23,559 nt of DNA from DATAMF01 sp964472565 (GCA_964472565.1 CAYYNB010000086.1:1-23559), one strand, 5' to 3'; shown: positions 6,533 through 15,382, numbered from the stretch's first letter. A program made the numbers and translations. Notes: generated from the sequence alone by a model not told the origin.

Positions 6533-7392
6533 ACGCCGACTCGTTTTGCTGCGAACTGCATATGCACAGCTACTATTCAGATGGCACCTATTCGCCCGAA
6601 TATATGCTGACCGAAGCGGCGAAACGTGGCTTGGCGGTGGTGGCGATCACCGATCACGACAATGCGCGCGGCGCACGCGAAGCCGTGCCCATTGCGGCAG
6701 AACTGGGGATCGAATTGATCCCGGCCATCGAATTCACCGGGCGTTGGGATGGTTGTTACCGTCCCGGCTGGGGCGGCGATGTGGATATTCTCGGTTATTT
6801 TGTGGACCTGGATCACCCCGGCTTTTGCGCTGCCGAACAGCAGGCGCTGGATGATATTCATGCGCGGATGGCGGACTGCTGCGCGAGCCTGACCGCTGCC
6901 GGGTATCCGGTGACAATGCAGGATGTCTGGGCGCAGAATCCGCGTTATGGCGGGTCACGGCACGTCCGGCTGGCCTTGCAGGCCAAAGGGTACGCCGCCA
7001 CCTATGAGGAGTCCCTCACCCTGTTTACGGCATCCTGGCAGCAGGTTCGATTGAGCAGTTATACCATTGATGTTCTGATCGCAGCGATTCGCGCGGCGGG
7101 CGGTGTCGCGGTGCTGGCGCATCCCAACGCGGTGGACTGCGGCGCAGGCTGGCTGTCCGCCGAGCAGGTGGGCGAACTGGTCGAGATGGGTCTCGACGGG
7201 ATCGAAATTTATCACCGCAACATGAGCCAGGAAGCCCGCGCGTATTTTTTACCTGTCGCGCAGCAGTACCACCTGCTGATTTCGGGCGGATCGGATGAAC
7301 ACGGCTGGTCGCCGGACCTGCCTTTGATGGGGCAGCAGCCGGTCACACGAGAAATGGTCGAGGCGCTGCGGGCGCGGCATCAGGAACGGTAG
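6529..7392 (+). CDS. PHP-domain phosphoesterase (TrpH/YciV-like)
   Basis: A 287-residue metal-dependent phosphoesterase of the PHP family. The metal-binding motifs are clear: H11-M-H13 in CELHMHSYYSDGTYSP with D18, D42-H43 in AITDHDN, E68 in IPAIEF, LAHPNA in the middle, EIYH, and SGGSDEHG near the C-terminus. The pattern, and the opening with helix YMLTEAAKRGLAVVAITDHD, matches stand-alone YciV/TrpH-like proteins, some of which remove the 3'-phosphate of nucleoside 3',5'-bisphosphates or trim RNA 5' ends. The exact substrate is unproven here. It follows the small membrane protein with an ATGA overlap and AGGAGG about 10 bases upstream. Confidence 0.92.
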   Translation: MNADSFCCELHMHSYYSDGTYSPEYMLTEAAKRGLAVVAITDHDNARGAREAVPIAAELGIELIPAIEFTGRWDGCYRPGWGGDVDILGYFVDLDHPGFCAAEQQALDDIHARMADCCASLTAAGYPVTMQDVWAQNPRYGGSRHVRLALQAKGYAATYEESLTLFTASWQQVRLSSYTIDVLIAAIRAAGGVAVLAHPNAVDCGAGWLSAEQVGELVEMGLDGIEIYHRNMSQEARAYFLPVAQQYHLLISGGSDEHGWSPDLPLMGQQPVTREMVEALRARHQER

Positions 7393-7923
7393 GTGAGTAT
7401 GGAGCAGGCGACAGGTTCTCCCCATCGCTGGCTGGTCGTGGGATCATCGGCCTTGTTGCAGTCGGTGGCGACTGAAAATTATGCCTGCTATGGCGGCGGC
7501 GGTGTGCCACGCTACGGATTCACCCCATCCACCCAACCTGCTGATCCATCCATTTTGACCGTCACATTAACGCTGTGTGCGGCGGATGGCGGCGCGCGGC
7601 TCACGCTCACCGGGCTGGAACTGCGCTATCTGGAAGGCACAGGCCAGCAGATGACCTGGGGCGGCTTTGACCGGGCGCGGCGTTTACAAGTGGTGTGGGT
7701 GTGGGACTATTACCGCATCCAAAGCCATGTTGTGCTGCGCGAACTGCTGCCGCCGAACGAGGACGAGATCGAACCGGAATGGCACACGGCGCTTGAAGCC
7801 TTGCGTGCCGTTCAACCGGGCGACAACGTAATTTTTGATGTAAAGTCAGCGTGCGGTGATATTCACCAGGAACATGTTGTAACCGCTGCACCGCTCGAAT
7901 GGACATCGGAAGGGAAAGCATGA
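7393..7923 (+). CDS. Protein of unknown function
   Basis: I do not recognise this 176-residue protein. It has no signal peptide or membrane helix. The sequence is strand-rich (LTVTLTLCAADGGARLTLTGLELRYL, RLQVVWVWDYYRI, SHVVLREL) with a Gly-rich loop (YACYGGGGVPRYGF) and a helix near the end (EPEWHTALEALRAVQ). GTG 7393, which follows the PHP stop directly, has CAGGAA 6 bases upstream; ATG 7399 is the alternative, with its AGGTGAG too close. The stop overlaps the next gene in an ATGA, so PHP, this gene and the DUF4091 gene are probably one transcript. Confidence 0.7.
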   Translation: MSMEQATGSPHRWLVVGSSALLQSVATENYACYGGGGVPRYGFTPSTQPADPSILTVTLTLCAADGGARLTLTGLELRYLEGTGQQMTWGGFDRARRLQVVWVWDYYRIQSHVVLRELLPPNEDEIEPEWHTALEALRAVQPGDNVIFDVKSACGDIHQEHVVTAAPLEWTSEGKA

Positions 7924-9434
7924 TACGCCGGATATTAGTAATACTGGTCTGGCTGGTGATCCATGTGCCTGCATCCTACGCTCAAACAGATCCTGTGGTC
8001 TGGGTGGTCGGGAGCATGGAGCGGGTAGGCCGCTTTACAGAACCAGGGACGAACGCCGACATCACACTTTATGCCGCACGTGGCGAATACGAGGCGTTTC
8101 AGATTGCTGTACAGGGTGAATTAGCGGCAGTACGTCTGACGATATCGGACTTGCGCAGCGATGACCGCGCAGTGATTTCCGCTCAGCATGTACAGCTTTA
8201 CCAGGAGCATTATGTGGAGGTGAAGGAAGGCAGTCCGAACTGGGGTGGCTCCAACCAGCCGCTCGGCCCTGGTTGGTATGCGGATGCGCTGATCCCGCTG
8301 GATCCGGCCTCTATGGAACCGGTAGATGTGCCTGCGGGCGAAAATCTGCCATTTTGGGTCGATATTGAGGTTCCGCGTGATGCTGCTCCCGAAACCTATC
8401 ACGGCACCTATCATATCACCAGCGCCAAAGGCGAGGCCGCCGGATCGATTACATTACATGTCTGGGATTTCGAACTGCCACTTCGCCCATCGATGTATTC
8501 TTCGTTTCTGTTTCAGTATCCAGCGCGTTTGGAAGACAAAATCGAACTACTGAAGCATAAGGTGATGCCCGCTCAGATTGATCCGAGCGAACAGCAGATG
8601 CTGATCGAGGAATGGGGCCTGAACGCCGTCAATCTGAGCTATTGGAGCGGCGCGGATGTTAGCACCTGTGCGATGGACCAGCCTCTACCGTCTGTCGCGG
8701 AACTGGAGGATGTGGTCCAGTCCTATTCCGCCAATCTGCTGATTTACAACCTCACGGCAGACGAAATTGATCGCTGTATCACGGAACTGACAACCACGCT
8801 GGACGAATGGGCGCAGCATCTGCATGCGGCAGGAGTTTTACAACTTGTAACCCTGACCCCGATGCCTGAACTGTATGAGCGTTCGCTGGTTGACATCTGG
8901 GTGCTGCTGCCCGTCATGTATGATGCCGCATTGGAGCCGGTGGCTGATGTCATGGCGAAGGGGAATCAGGTGTGGTTCTATACCGCGCAAACCCAGGATG
9001 ATTATTCGCCTAAATGGGAAATTGATTTTGCGCCGATCAACTACCGCATCCCCGGTATGATCATGCAAAGCCTGGGGATAACGGGGATGCTGTATTGGGC
9101 TGTCGATTGGTGGATCGGTGATCCCTGGAGTGAACCCCTCTACCGCAGCGATGATGGAACTGCTTTTCCTGGTGAAGGGGTGCTGGTGTATCCCGGTGAG
9201 GCGGTTGGAATTGATCATGTTGTGCCGTCGCTGCGCCTCAAGTGGATTCGTGAAGGGGTAGAAGATTACGAATATGTGGCCCTGCTGAAGAACTTTGCGA
9301 ATCCAGATGAGGTGCTGTCGATCATTGCTGCGGCAGGTTCCGACTGGTCAAACTGGACACAGGACCCACAGGTTTTAGAGACGGTGCGGCGCGATTTGGG
9401 AGACAGGATCGAGGAGGCACAAAAACGGGAATGA
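7920..9434 (+). CDS. Secreted DUF4091 / GH123-like protein
   Basis: A 504-residue exported protein with a signal peptide (cleavage likely after A21, SYA-QTD). After it comes a beta-sandwich region (about 22-185) with the typical ARGEYEAFQIAVQG motif, a central region likely to be a TIM barrel (about 190-430) and a C-terminal DUF4091-type segment (SLRLKWIREGVEDYEYVALLK, from about 437). This order is that of DUF4091 proteins related to glycoside hydrolase family 123, whose known member acts on N-acetylgalactosamine-ended glycans. GH123 uses an Asp-Glu pair; the only candidate here is D281-E282 (LTADEIDR), which is uncertain. It may be a sugar-binding or divergent enzyme. Start ATG 7920 overlaps the upstream stop and has GGAAGG upstream; the stop overlaps the DinB-like gene. 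Confidence 0.8.
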   Translation: MIRRILVILVWLVIHVPASYAQTDPVVWVVGSMERVGRFTEPGTNADITLYAARGEYEAFQIAVQGELAAVRLTISDLRSDDRAVISAQHVQLYQEHYVEVKEGSPNWGGSNQPLGPGWYADALIPLDPASMEPVDVPAGENLPFWVDIEVPRDAAPETYHGTYHITSAKGEAAGSITLHVWDFELPLRPSMYSSFLFQYPARLEDKIELLKHKVMPAQIDPSEQQMLIEEWGLNAVNLSYWSGADVSTCAMDQPLPSVAELEDVVQSYSANLLIYNLTADEIDRCITELTTTLDEWAQHLHAAGVLQLVTLTPMPELYERSLVDIWVLLPVMYDAALEPVADVMAKGNQVWFYTAQTQDDYSPKWEIDFAPINYRIPGMIMQSLGITGMLYWAVDWWIGDPWSEPLYRSDDGTAFPGEGVLVYPGEAVGIDHVVPSLRLKWIREGVEDYEYVALLKNFANPDEVLSIIAAAGSDWSNWTQDPQVLETVRRDLGDRIEEAQKRE

Positions 9435-9943
9435 ACCTGAAAAGTCTGAACGCAATTTTTGATCTGGATGTCATTTCGAATGACGATGTATTGAACATCG
9501 TCGCCCAACTACCCGCCGATTACTTAACGCGCCCGCTCAGCCCCAGCCATGAGACGATTGGCAAACTGCTGGTGCATATGCTCGGCGGCGAGGTGTATTA
9601 TCTGGCGCAGTGCCAGGGCCGCGAAATCGACATGACCTGGTATGACAGCGGCGAACAGCATCCGGTTGAGGCGATCCGTCAGCGTTGGGAACAAAATAAC
9701 CGGGAAACACGGGCGTTTTTGGCGGCGCAAACCGACGCGAGTATTGCGCGTGAAGTGATCATCGCGTTTGGCGAATTTTCGTTCTGTTTACCGCTGTGGC
9801 AGTGGTTGGTGACAACCTGGACGCACTGCATCCACCATCGCGGCGAACTGTCGGTGTTACTGACTCAGTTGGGGCATCCGCTGCCGGACAGCGACCTTAT
9901 GGTTCACTTTATCAAGGCCAGCGGGCAGTCCTGGCCGTTTTAA
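9431..9943 (+). CDS. DinB-like metal-binding four-helix protein
   Basis: A 170-residue protein of the DinB/YfiT-like four-helix-bundle superfamily. Members bind a divalent metal through three His, and include thiol-dependent transferases, though many are unassigned. The triad is likely H49 (GKLLVHMLGGE), H132 and H136 (TWTHCIHHRGELS). The HRGELSVLLTQLGHPLP ending is typical of this superfamily. Its role here cannot be told. The ATG overlaps the DUF4091 stop as ATGA, with GGAGG upstream. Confidence 0.88.
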   Translation: MNLKSLNAIFDLDVISNDDVLNIVAQLPADYLTRPLSPSHETIGKLLVHMLGGEVYYLAQCQGREIDMTWYDSGEQHPVEAIRQRWEQNNRETRAFLAAQTDASIAREVIIAFGEFSFCLPLWQWLVTTWTHCIHHRGELSVLLTQLGHPLPDSDLMVHFIKASGQSWPF

Positions 9944-9962
9944 GATTGAGGCAAAATTTTCT

Positions 9963-11480
9963 ATGATGACGGAAACGACTCTGATCCGGAAAGTCCTGAT
10001 CGCCAATCGTGGTGAGATCGCTGTGCGGGTGATCCGCGCGTGCCGTGAACTGGGCGGTATTCGCACAGTGGCTGTCTATTCGGACGCGGACCGCGAGGCG
10101 CTGCATGTGCGCTATGCTGATGAAGCGTATTCGATTGGTTCACCTGTGCCCCGCGAAAGTTATCTGAACATCAACAAGCTGATCGATATTGCGCGGGAAT
10201 CCGGGGCCGACGCGGTGCATCCGGGATACGGCTTTTTGAGCGAACGCGCCGAATTCGCGGCAGCGGTCATGGATGCCGGGCTGATCTGGATCGGGCCAGC
10301 GCCGGACTCGATCAACCAGATGGGCGACAAGCTGGCCGCGCGCGAACTGATGATCAAGGCCGGTGTGCCCATCGTGCCGGGAACCGAGGCGGGATTGAAT
10401 GACGATGATCTGCGCGCGGCTGCGCCGCGAATCGGCTACCCGCTGATGGTCAAGGCGGCGGCAGGCGGCGGCGGCAAAGGCATGCGCGTCGTGCGCGATC
10501 CGTCGCAGTTGGACGCGGCACTCGCGGCGGCACACCGCGAAGCCGAGGCCGCATTTGGAGATGGCACTGTTTACCTGGAAAAACTGCTCGAAGGCGCGCG
10601 GCATATCGAATTCCAGATTCTCGCGGACATGCACGGCAATACGATCCACCTGGGCGAACGCGAATGCAGCATCCAGCGGCGGCACCAGAAATTATTCGAG
10701 GAATCGCCCAGCCCGTTTATGGATGATGATCTGCGCGAGCGGATGGGCGCGGCGGCGATTGCGGCAGCGCAGGCGGTGAATTATGTCAACGCCGGGACCA
10801 TCGAATTTCTGGTGGATCAGGACCGCCAGTTTTACTTTCTGGAAATGAACACCCGCCTGCAAGTCGAGCACCCGGTCACGGAAATGGTGACGGGCGTCGA
10901 TCTGGTCAAGGAGCAGATTCGGATCGCGCGCGGGCGGCGCATGGGCGCGGAAGGCGGTATCACGCCCAACGGGTGGGCGGTAGAATGCCGGATCAATGCC
11001 GAAGACCCGTATAACAATTTTCTGCCATCGGTGGGCATGATCACGGTCCATATCGCGCCGACAGGCCCCGGTGTCCGGCTGGATGCGGGCATTTATGCCG
11101 GGTATCAGGTGTCGCCCTACTACGATTCGCTGCTGGCGAAGTTGATCGCCTGGGGTGAAACACGCGGCGAGGCCCTGCTGCGGATGCGGCGCGCGTTGGC
11201 CGAATATAAAGTGATGGGCCTCAAGACGAATCTGCCGTTTCACCAGAAATTGATCGACAGCACCCGGTTTTTGGCGGGCCGCTACGATACGCATTTTGTG
11301 GAAGAGCATATGGTGATGCGCGACGAAGCGCCCCGGCCTGAACTGGCCGAAGCCGCTGCGATTGTCGCGACGCTGGTCGAACACCAGCAGCGGCAGCAAG
11401 CGTTACAAGTTGTGGCGCGGCCCAAGCGCGATACCTCCAACTGGAAATGGGTGAGCCGCTGGGAACGGATGCAGCGCTAG
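9963..11480 (+). CDS. accC: Acyl-CoA carboxylase, biotin carboxylase subunit
   Basis: A 505-residue ATP-grasp enzyme that carboxylates the biotin of a carrier protein with bicarbonate and ATP. The opening KVLIANRGEIAVRVIRACRELG is family-typical. It also has HPGYGFLSE, the ATP-binding loop GGGGKG (168-173) with K164 nearby, HLGERECSIQRRHQK (from about 229), and the active-site motif E294-M-N-T-R298-L-Q-V-E302-HPVTE. The C-terminal domain includes AVECRINAEDP and SPYYDSLLAKLI. It is longer than E. coli AccC (449 residues) and ends without a biotin domain, so it must use the separate carrier at 15433. ATG 9963 has GAGG 11 bases upstream; ATG 9966 is possible. Length and motifs suit the acetyl/propionyl-CoA carboxylase alpha branch. 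Confidence 0.95.
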   Translation: MMTETTLIRKVLIANRGEIAVRVIRACRELGGIRTVAVYSDADREALHVRYADEAYSIGSPVPRESYLNINKLIDIARESGADAVHPGYGFLSERAEFAAAVMDAGLIWIGPAPDSINQMGDKLAARELMIKAGVPIVPGTEAGLNDDDLRAAAPRIGYPLMVKAAAGGGGKGMRVVRDPSQLDAALAAAHREAEAAFGDGTVYLEKLLEGARHIEFQILADMHGNTIHLGERECSIQRRHQKLFEESPSPFMDDDLRERMGAAAIAAAQAVNYVNAGTIEFLVDQDRQFYFLEMNTRLQVEHPVTEMVTGVDLVKEQIRIARGRRMGAEGGITPNGWAVECRINAEDPYNNFLPSVGMITVHIAPTGPGVRLDAGIYAGYQVSPYYDSLLAKLIAWGETRGEALLRMRRALAEYKVMGLKTNLPFHQKLIDSTRFLAGRYDTHFVEEHMVMRDEAPRPELAEAAAIVATLVEHQQRQQALQVVARPKRDTSNWKWVSRWERMQR

Positions 11481-11496
11481 TTTTTGGGAGGGCAAC

Positions 11497-12102
11497 ATGC
11501 GGAAAATCACACTTCTTTTATGCATCGGACTGCTGGTTATGGTGAGCGCGCTGGTGTTCGCCGCCGGGTCAACCGGCGTGCGCGCCCAAACCGATCCAAC
11601 GGCAACCATGAATCTGCCGGGGCTTCCGCTTCGGACACGGCAGCCAACGGCGACCCCTGGTCTAGGGGGAGAAACACCGGCACCCACCGAGGAAGCCGCC
11701 GATGATGGCCTGTTGGATCTGCTCTGGCTGCAACTGGAATCCGGGTTTGGGAGTGTCGCGGTGTATTCTGCCGCTGCCGGTGGACCGGTGGACACCTTCG
11801 CATTTATCGGGACGCCGTGCGCCGAAAATGTCTTTTCAGCGCAGCTCCCGACGTTCGAGCTGCATCTGCTGACCGATACCAAACGCATCACCATCGGCTA
11901 CAAGTCCGATGATGGGCGCGCGACAGCGGTCATGATGTGGCATCCCGGCGAAGAACAGTGGTGGTGCAACACCCAGGCGACCTATGATTCAGCTATCGAG
12001 TTTGACACGCTGCCCGCCGGAGATTACCCGATTTATGTCGCTGTGCAGAGCACCCAGGATGTGATCACCGGAACGATTACGATTGCGGAATATGAGGACT
12101 GA
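11497..12102 (+). CDS. Secreted beta-rich protein of unknown function
   Basis: A 201-residue exported protein. The signal peptide ends near A30 (GVRA-QTD), followed by a Pro/Thr spacer (about 31-67). The mature domain has short strands (FGSVAVYSAAAGG, FELHLLTD, RITIGYKSDDG, YPIYVAVQST, ITGTITIAEYED) and two cysteines (GTPCAEN, WWCNTQ) that may form a disulfide. The ending resembles pre-peptidase C-terminal-like beta domains, but I cannot confirm it. GGGAGGG lies 6 bases before the ATG. It lies between the biotin carboxylase and CAX genes on the same strand. Confidence 0.75.
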   Translation: MRKITLLLCIGLLVMVSALVFAAGSTGVRAQTDPTATMNLPGLPLRTRQPTATPGLGGETPAPTEEAADDGLLDLLWLQLESGFGSVAVYSAAAGGPVDTFAFIGTPCAENVFSAQLPTFELHLLTDTKRITIGYKSDDGRATAVMMWHPGEEQWWCNTQATYDSAIEFDTLPAGDYPIYVAVQSTQDVITGTITIAEYED

Positions 12103-12123
12103 AGCGCACCGGACGGATGAGGT

Positions 12124-13212
12124 ATGACCCAATCATTTTCTCTTAAAAAGTTACTCAACCTGAATTTGCTGCTGGTATTCGGTGTGGTGGCGGTGATTCT
12201 GCGCCTGTCGGATGCCAGTGATACCGCCGTTTTTGCGGCTTCTGCGCTGGCAATTATTCCACTAGCCGGGCTGATCGGCACCTCGACGGAAGAAATAGCC
12301 GTGCATACAGGGCCGCAAATCGGCGGACTGTTGAACGCAACGCTGGGTAATGCCGCCGAATTGATCATTACGATTTTTGCGCTGCGCGAAGGGCTGCTTG
12401 AACTGGTGCGCGCCTCGATTATCGGCTCGATTCTCGGTAATCTGCTGCTGGTGATGGGACTGGCGATTATGCTGGGTGGGCTGAAAAACGGCCTGCAAAC
12501 CTTCAACGCACGGCGGGCAGGCATGAATGGGACGCTGCTGATCATGGCGTTTATGGCGCTGGCAATCCCATCGTTGTTTGACGCCTCGTTCGTAGAAAAC
12601 CAGGAATTTCAGAATGAACTGATTCTGAGCGAAGGTATCGCCCTGATCCTGATCGCGCTGTACGTTGCCAATGTGTTTTATACCATGTTCACCAAAGACG
12701 AAACCGGCGCAACGGCGGCGGTTGAACCGCACCACAAAGCGAAATGGTCCGTCTCGCTGGCGGCAGGCGTGTTGGCCTTTGCAACCATCGGGATTGTGTT
12801 CATGTCGGAATTTCTGGTGAGCACGGTGGAACCGGTGGTCGAGGAACTGGGCTGGAGCGAACTGTTCGTCGGCGTGATTATCGTGCCGATCATCGGCAAT
12901 GTGGCTGAGCATCTAGTCGCCGTGCAGATGGCGCTCAAAAACCGGATGGAACTCAGCATGAGTATCGCGCTGGGATCGAGCCTGCAAATCGCGCTGTTTG
13001 TTGCGCCCGTGCTGGTTTTCATCAGCCTCTTGTTCTCGGATAAATTGGTATTGGCTTTCACCCTGCCCGAAGTGATCGCGCTGGCAGCGGCGTCCTATGT
13101 CGCGGCGTTGGTGGCACAGGATGGCGAGTCGAACTGGTTTGAGGGCTTGATGCTGATGGGTGTGTACCTTATCATTGGGCTGGCGTTCTTTTTGCTGCCA
13201 GAGGCGCACTAA
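12124..13212 (+). CDS. cax: Calcium/proton exchanger (CAX family)
   Basis: A 362-residue inner-membrane antiporter of the Ca2+:cation antiporter superfamily, CAX branch, that exports Ca2+ or a similar divalent ion for protons. It has about eleven hydrophobic segments in two inverted halves. Each half carries the signature alpha-repeat: G75-N-A-A-E79 in NATLGNAAELIITIFAL and G258-N-V-A-E262 in IIGNVAEHLVAVQMAL. The upstream HTGPQIGGLLN and the second-half SIALGSSLQIALFVAPVL are typical of CAX proteins. An acidic loop between the halves (about 195-215) is hydrophilic. GATGAGG lies just upstream of the ATG. The alpha/beta hydrolase follows after 5 bases, so they are co-transcribed. Confidence 0.94.
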   Translation: MTQSFSLKKLLNLNLLLVFGVVAVILRLSDASDTAVFAASALAIIPLAGLIGTSTEEIAVHTGPQIGGLLNATLGNAAELIITIFALREGLLELVRASIIGSILGNLLLVMGLAIMLGGLKNGLQTFNARRAGMNGTLLIMAFMALAIPSLFDASFVENQEFQNELILSEGIALILIALYVANVFYTMFTKDETGATAAVEPHHKAKWSVSLAAGVLAFATIGIVFMSEFLVSTVEPVVEELGWSELFVGVIIVPIIGNVAEHLVAVQMALKNRMELSMSIALGSSLQIALFVAPVLVFISLLFSDKLVLAFTLPEVIALAAASYVAALVAQDGESNWFEGLMLMGVYLIIGLAFFLLPEAH

Positions 13213-13217
13213 AACCC

Positions 13218-13973
13218 ATGCCTGAACCCGCCTATGCTGTCTCCGCTGACGGCGCGCAGATTGCCTACCATGTGACCGGAAACGGCCCAGCGCTGCTTCT
13301 GCTGCACGGGTTCAGCAATGATCGCACCATGACATGGCATGCATACGGCATTGTGGATCGGCTCGCGGATCACTTCCGGGTGAGCACGATGGACTTGCGT
13401 GGGTGCGGTGAGAGCGATGGCTTTGACGATCCGGCGCGGTATACGGCCCAGCATCACATGGAGGATGTACAGGCGGTGGCCGATGCCTGCCATTTTGACT
13501 CGTTCCGCGTGTGGGGCTGGTCCTTCGGTGCGACGATTGCCCTGCATCTGGCGGCGCGTTCCAACCGGATCGAGCGGGCGGTGATCGCCGGGACGTATTT
13601 CGGGCGCATCTTCACCCCGGAATTTGTTCAAAAAACGGTGACGCGGGTCGAAACGCTGGCGCAGACGCCCCTGGATGATCTAGATGAGAATGATCGTGAT
13701 TTTGTCCAGCGGACCTCGATTCCGGTTTATCTGGCGCGCTGCCGGGCGCTCGAAAATTGGGCAGGCATTGAACCCGACGAACTGCGCTGCCCGGCGTTGG
13801 TGCTCACCGGGACCGAAGACGGGAATGTGATCGTCAAACTGCGTGAACAGCGCGCCGCCATAGAACAAGCCGGTTTACAGCTTCATATTTTTGATCAGGT
13901 GAATCATATTGGGCTGGTCAGCCAGCCTGATCGGGTGGTTCCGGTGGCCGAGGCGTTTTTGAAGAGGGGATAA
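13218..13973 (+). CDS. Alpha/beta-fold hydrolase
   Basis: A 251-residue hydrolase of the alpha/beta-fold. The catalytic triad is visible: S102 in the nucleophile elbow GWSFGA, D201 in LTGTEDGNV, and H230 in QVNHIGLV. The oxyanion region LLLHGFSNDRTMTW and the DLRGCGESDGF motif are typical. There is no signal peptide. The substrate could be an ester or other small molecule; no closer assignment is justified. The start is 5 bases after the CAX stop, with only a weak ribosome site (AGAGG in the CAX end), so it may depend on coupling. Confidence 0.9.
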   Translation: MPEPAYAVSADGAQIAYHVTGNGPALLLLHGFSNDRTMTWHAYGIVDRLADHFRVSTMDLRGCGESDGFDDPARYTAQHHMEDVQAVADACHFDSFRVWGWSFGATIALHLAARSNRIERAVIAGTYFGRIFTPEFVQKTVTRVETLAQTPLDDLDENDRDFVQRTSIPVYLARCRALENWAGIEPDELRCPALVLTGTEDGNVIVKLREQRAAIEQAGLQLHIFDQVNHIGLVSQPDRVVPVAEAFLKRG

Positions 13974-13981
13974 AACCCCCG

Positions 13982-14009
13982 TTGCACAGGGACTGTCTCT
14001 GCGTATAAC
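13982..14009 (+). promoter_or_regulatory. Promoter of the secreted cyclophilin gene
   Basis: TTGCAC (13982-13987), a 16-base spacer and TATAAC (14004-14009), followed after 34 bases by the ATG at 14044 with GAGGAG. Between the boxes lies an imperfect dyad (CAGGGAC, one base, GTCTCTG; 13987-14001), which could be a repressor site. Confidence 0.5.
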
Positions 14010-14043
14010 AGACTATCGTTCGATTACCAAGTGAGGAGTAAAC

Positions 14044-15369
14044 ATGAAGTTTTTCCAGCGTTTGACCCTGATCGCACTGGTGGTGCTGACTGCTGCGGTT
14101 GGCAGTGGGACCGTCCGGGCACAATCGATCCCCGTCGCGGGTGAAGCGGTCCAGCAAGCAGCCCAAACACCGCAGGAAATCTGCGAGAGCGCCGATAAGT
14201 CGGAACCGGCATCGCGCGAATTTGGGAAAGCCGAAGAGGTGCTGCAAGACGGGGTAGACTATTGGGCAGTCCTGTGTACCGCAGCCGGGCCGATTTATGT
14301 TGATCTGTACCAAGATGAGTCGCCTATCACCGTCAACAGCTTTGTCTTCCTGTCCCAACAGGGCTACTTCAACAACCTGACCTTCCACCGCGTACTGCCC
14401 GGTTTTATGGCGCAGGGCGGCGATCCTACCGGGACGGGCGGCGGTGGTCCGGGATATGAATTTGTGAATGAAACCAGCGATGACCTGCTGTTTGATCGCG
14501 CCGGGCGCTTGGCAATGGCGAATGCCGGAGCAGATACCAACGGCAGCCAGTTTTTCATCACCTACGGCTCGACCCCACACCTTGACGGCGGCTATACGAT
14601 TTTCGGGCAGGTTTATGCGGGCCAGGATGCGGCTGAACTGCTGATGCCGCGCGACCCGGAGCAAAGCCCGCAGTATGAAGGCGCAAGCCTCGACACGGTG
14701 GTGATTGTCGAAGACCCCGCGACGGTCAACGCAACGCCCGACGCAGCTCCGACGGTTGAACATTTCCAGGCGCTGCTCGATGTGGTGCTGGTGGATACCT
14801 TAACCCAGGACACCTATTCGCTGGTGGAAGATTTTTCACACGTCTACGATCTCGAACAGGAAGCGACCTCCTGGGCGGACAACAGCGAAGAACTCGTTAC
14901 CTTCATGCGTGATTATCTGACGGAAAAGGGCTTTAGCGGCACCGCTGCGGTGTTGATGAAAGCTGAATGCCCGGCAACCCCCGAAGAAAATCCGATCTGG
15001 GCGGTGGGCTTCCAGGTGTCCGATTACGGCGCGGCGGACGCCGGTCAAGCGGTTGTGTTCGACAATGCGCGGTCTGATGCGCTGGTAAACGCCGGGGCCT
15101 TTGAGAAATACGAAGATGACGAGACGATGGGCGGACGGATGTACAGCCTGCCTGTGGCTGCCGATGAATGGTGCGGCGAAGGCGGCGTATATTACCGCTA
15201 TGAGCTGCCCGCAGGGCGCTACGTCCTCACCTTTGATGCGGTGGTGAATAACTCGGTGCTCGAAGCCAGCTATCCCGCTATCGAGTTTATGGGCGGTATT
15301 TTGAACCAACTGCTGTACCAGCAGATCGCCGGCACATTGGAACGCGGTAACGCGGCATTGGGCGAATAA
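14044..15369 (+). CDS. Secreted cyclophilin-type peptidyl-prolyl isomerase with extra C-terminal domain
   Basis: A 441-residue exported protein. The signal peptide is likely cut after A26 (VRA-QSI). A cyclophilin domain (about 72-215) is recognisable: F114-H-R116-VLPGFMAQGGD with Q124, MANAGADTNGSQFFIT (Q159-F160) and HLDGGYTIFGQV. Most of the peptidyl-prolyl isomerase site is kept. The Trp of human cyclophilin A is His here and its last active-site His is Tyr174, as in many bacterial forms. Residues after about 235 (VEHFQALLDVVLVDTLTQDTYSLVEDFSHVY...) form a separate domain of about 200 residues I do not recognise. It probably helps folding of exported proteins. GAGGAG lies 7 bases upstream of the ATG, and it has its own promoter. 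Confidence 0.9.
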   Translation: MKFFQRLTLIALVVLTAAVGSGTVRAQSIPVAGEAVQQAAQTPQEICESADKSEPASREFGKAEEVLQDGVDYWAVLCTAAGPIYVDLYQDESPITVNSFVFLSQQGYFNNLTFHRVLPGFMAQGGDPTGTGGGGPGYEFVNETSDDLLFDRAGRLAMANAGADTNGSQFFITYGSTPHLDGGYTIFGQVYAGQDAAELLMPRDPEQSPQYEGASLDTVVIVEDPATVNATPDAAPTVEHFQALLDVVLVDTLTQDTYSLVEDFSHVYDLEQEATSWADNSEELVTFMRDYLTEKGFSGTAAVLMKAECPATPEENPIWAVGFQVSDYGAADAGQAVVFDNARSDALVNAGAFEKYEDDETMGGRMYSLPVAADEWCGEGGVYYRYELPAGRYVLTFDAVVNNSVLEASYPAIEFMGGILNQLLYQQIAGTLERGNAALGE

Positions 15370-15382
15370 CAGGGTTTACCTA

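Noticed and set aside
10692..11399. A 235-codon minus-strand frame inside the biotin carboxylase gene
   Set aside because: Shadow of a highly conserved enzyme; composition is unlike any protein family.
13964..13981. GGGG-ATAAAA-CCCC pairing after the alpha/beta hydrolase as a terminator
   Set aside because: Only four to five pairs, and no T-run follows.
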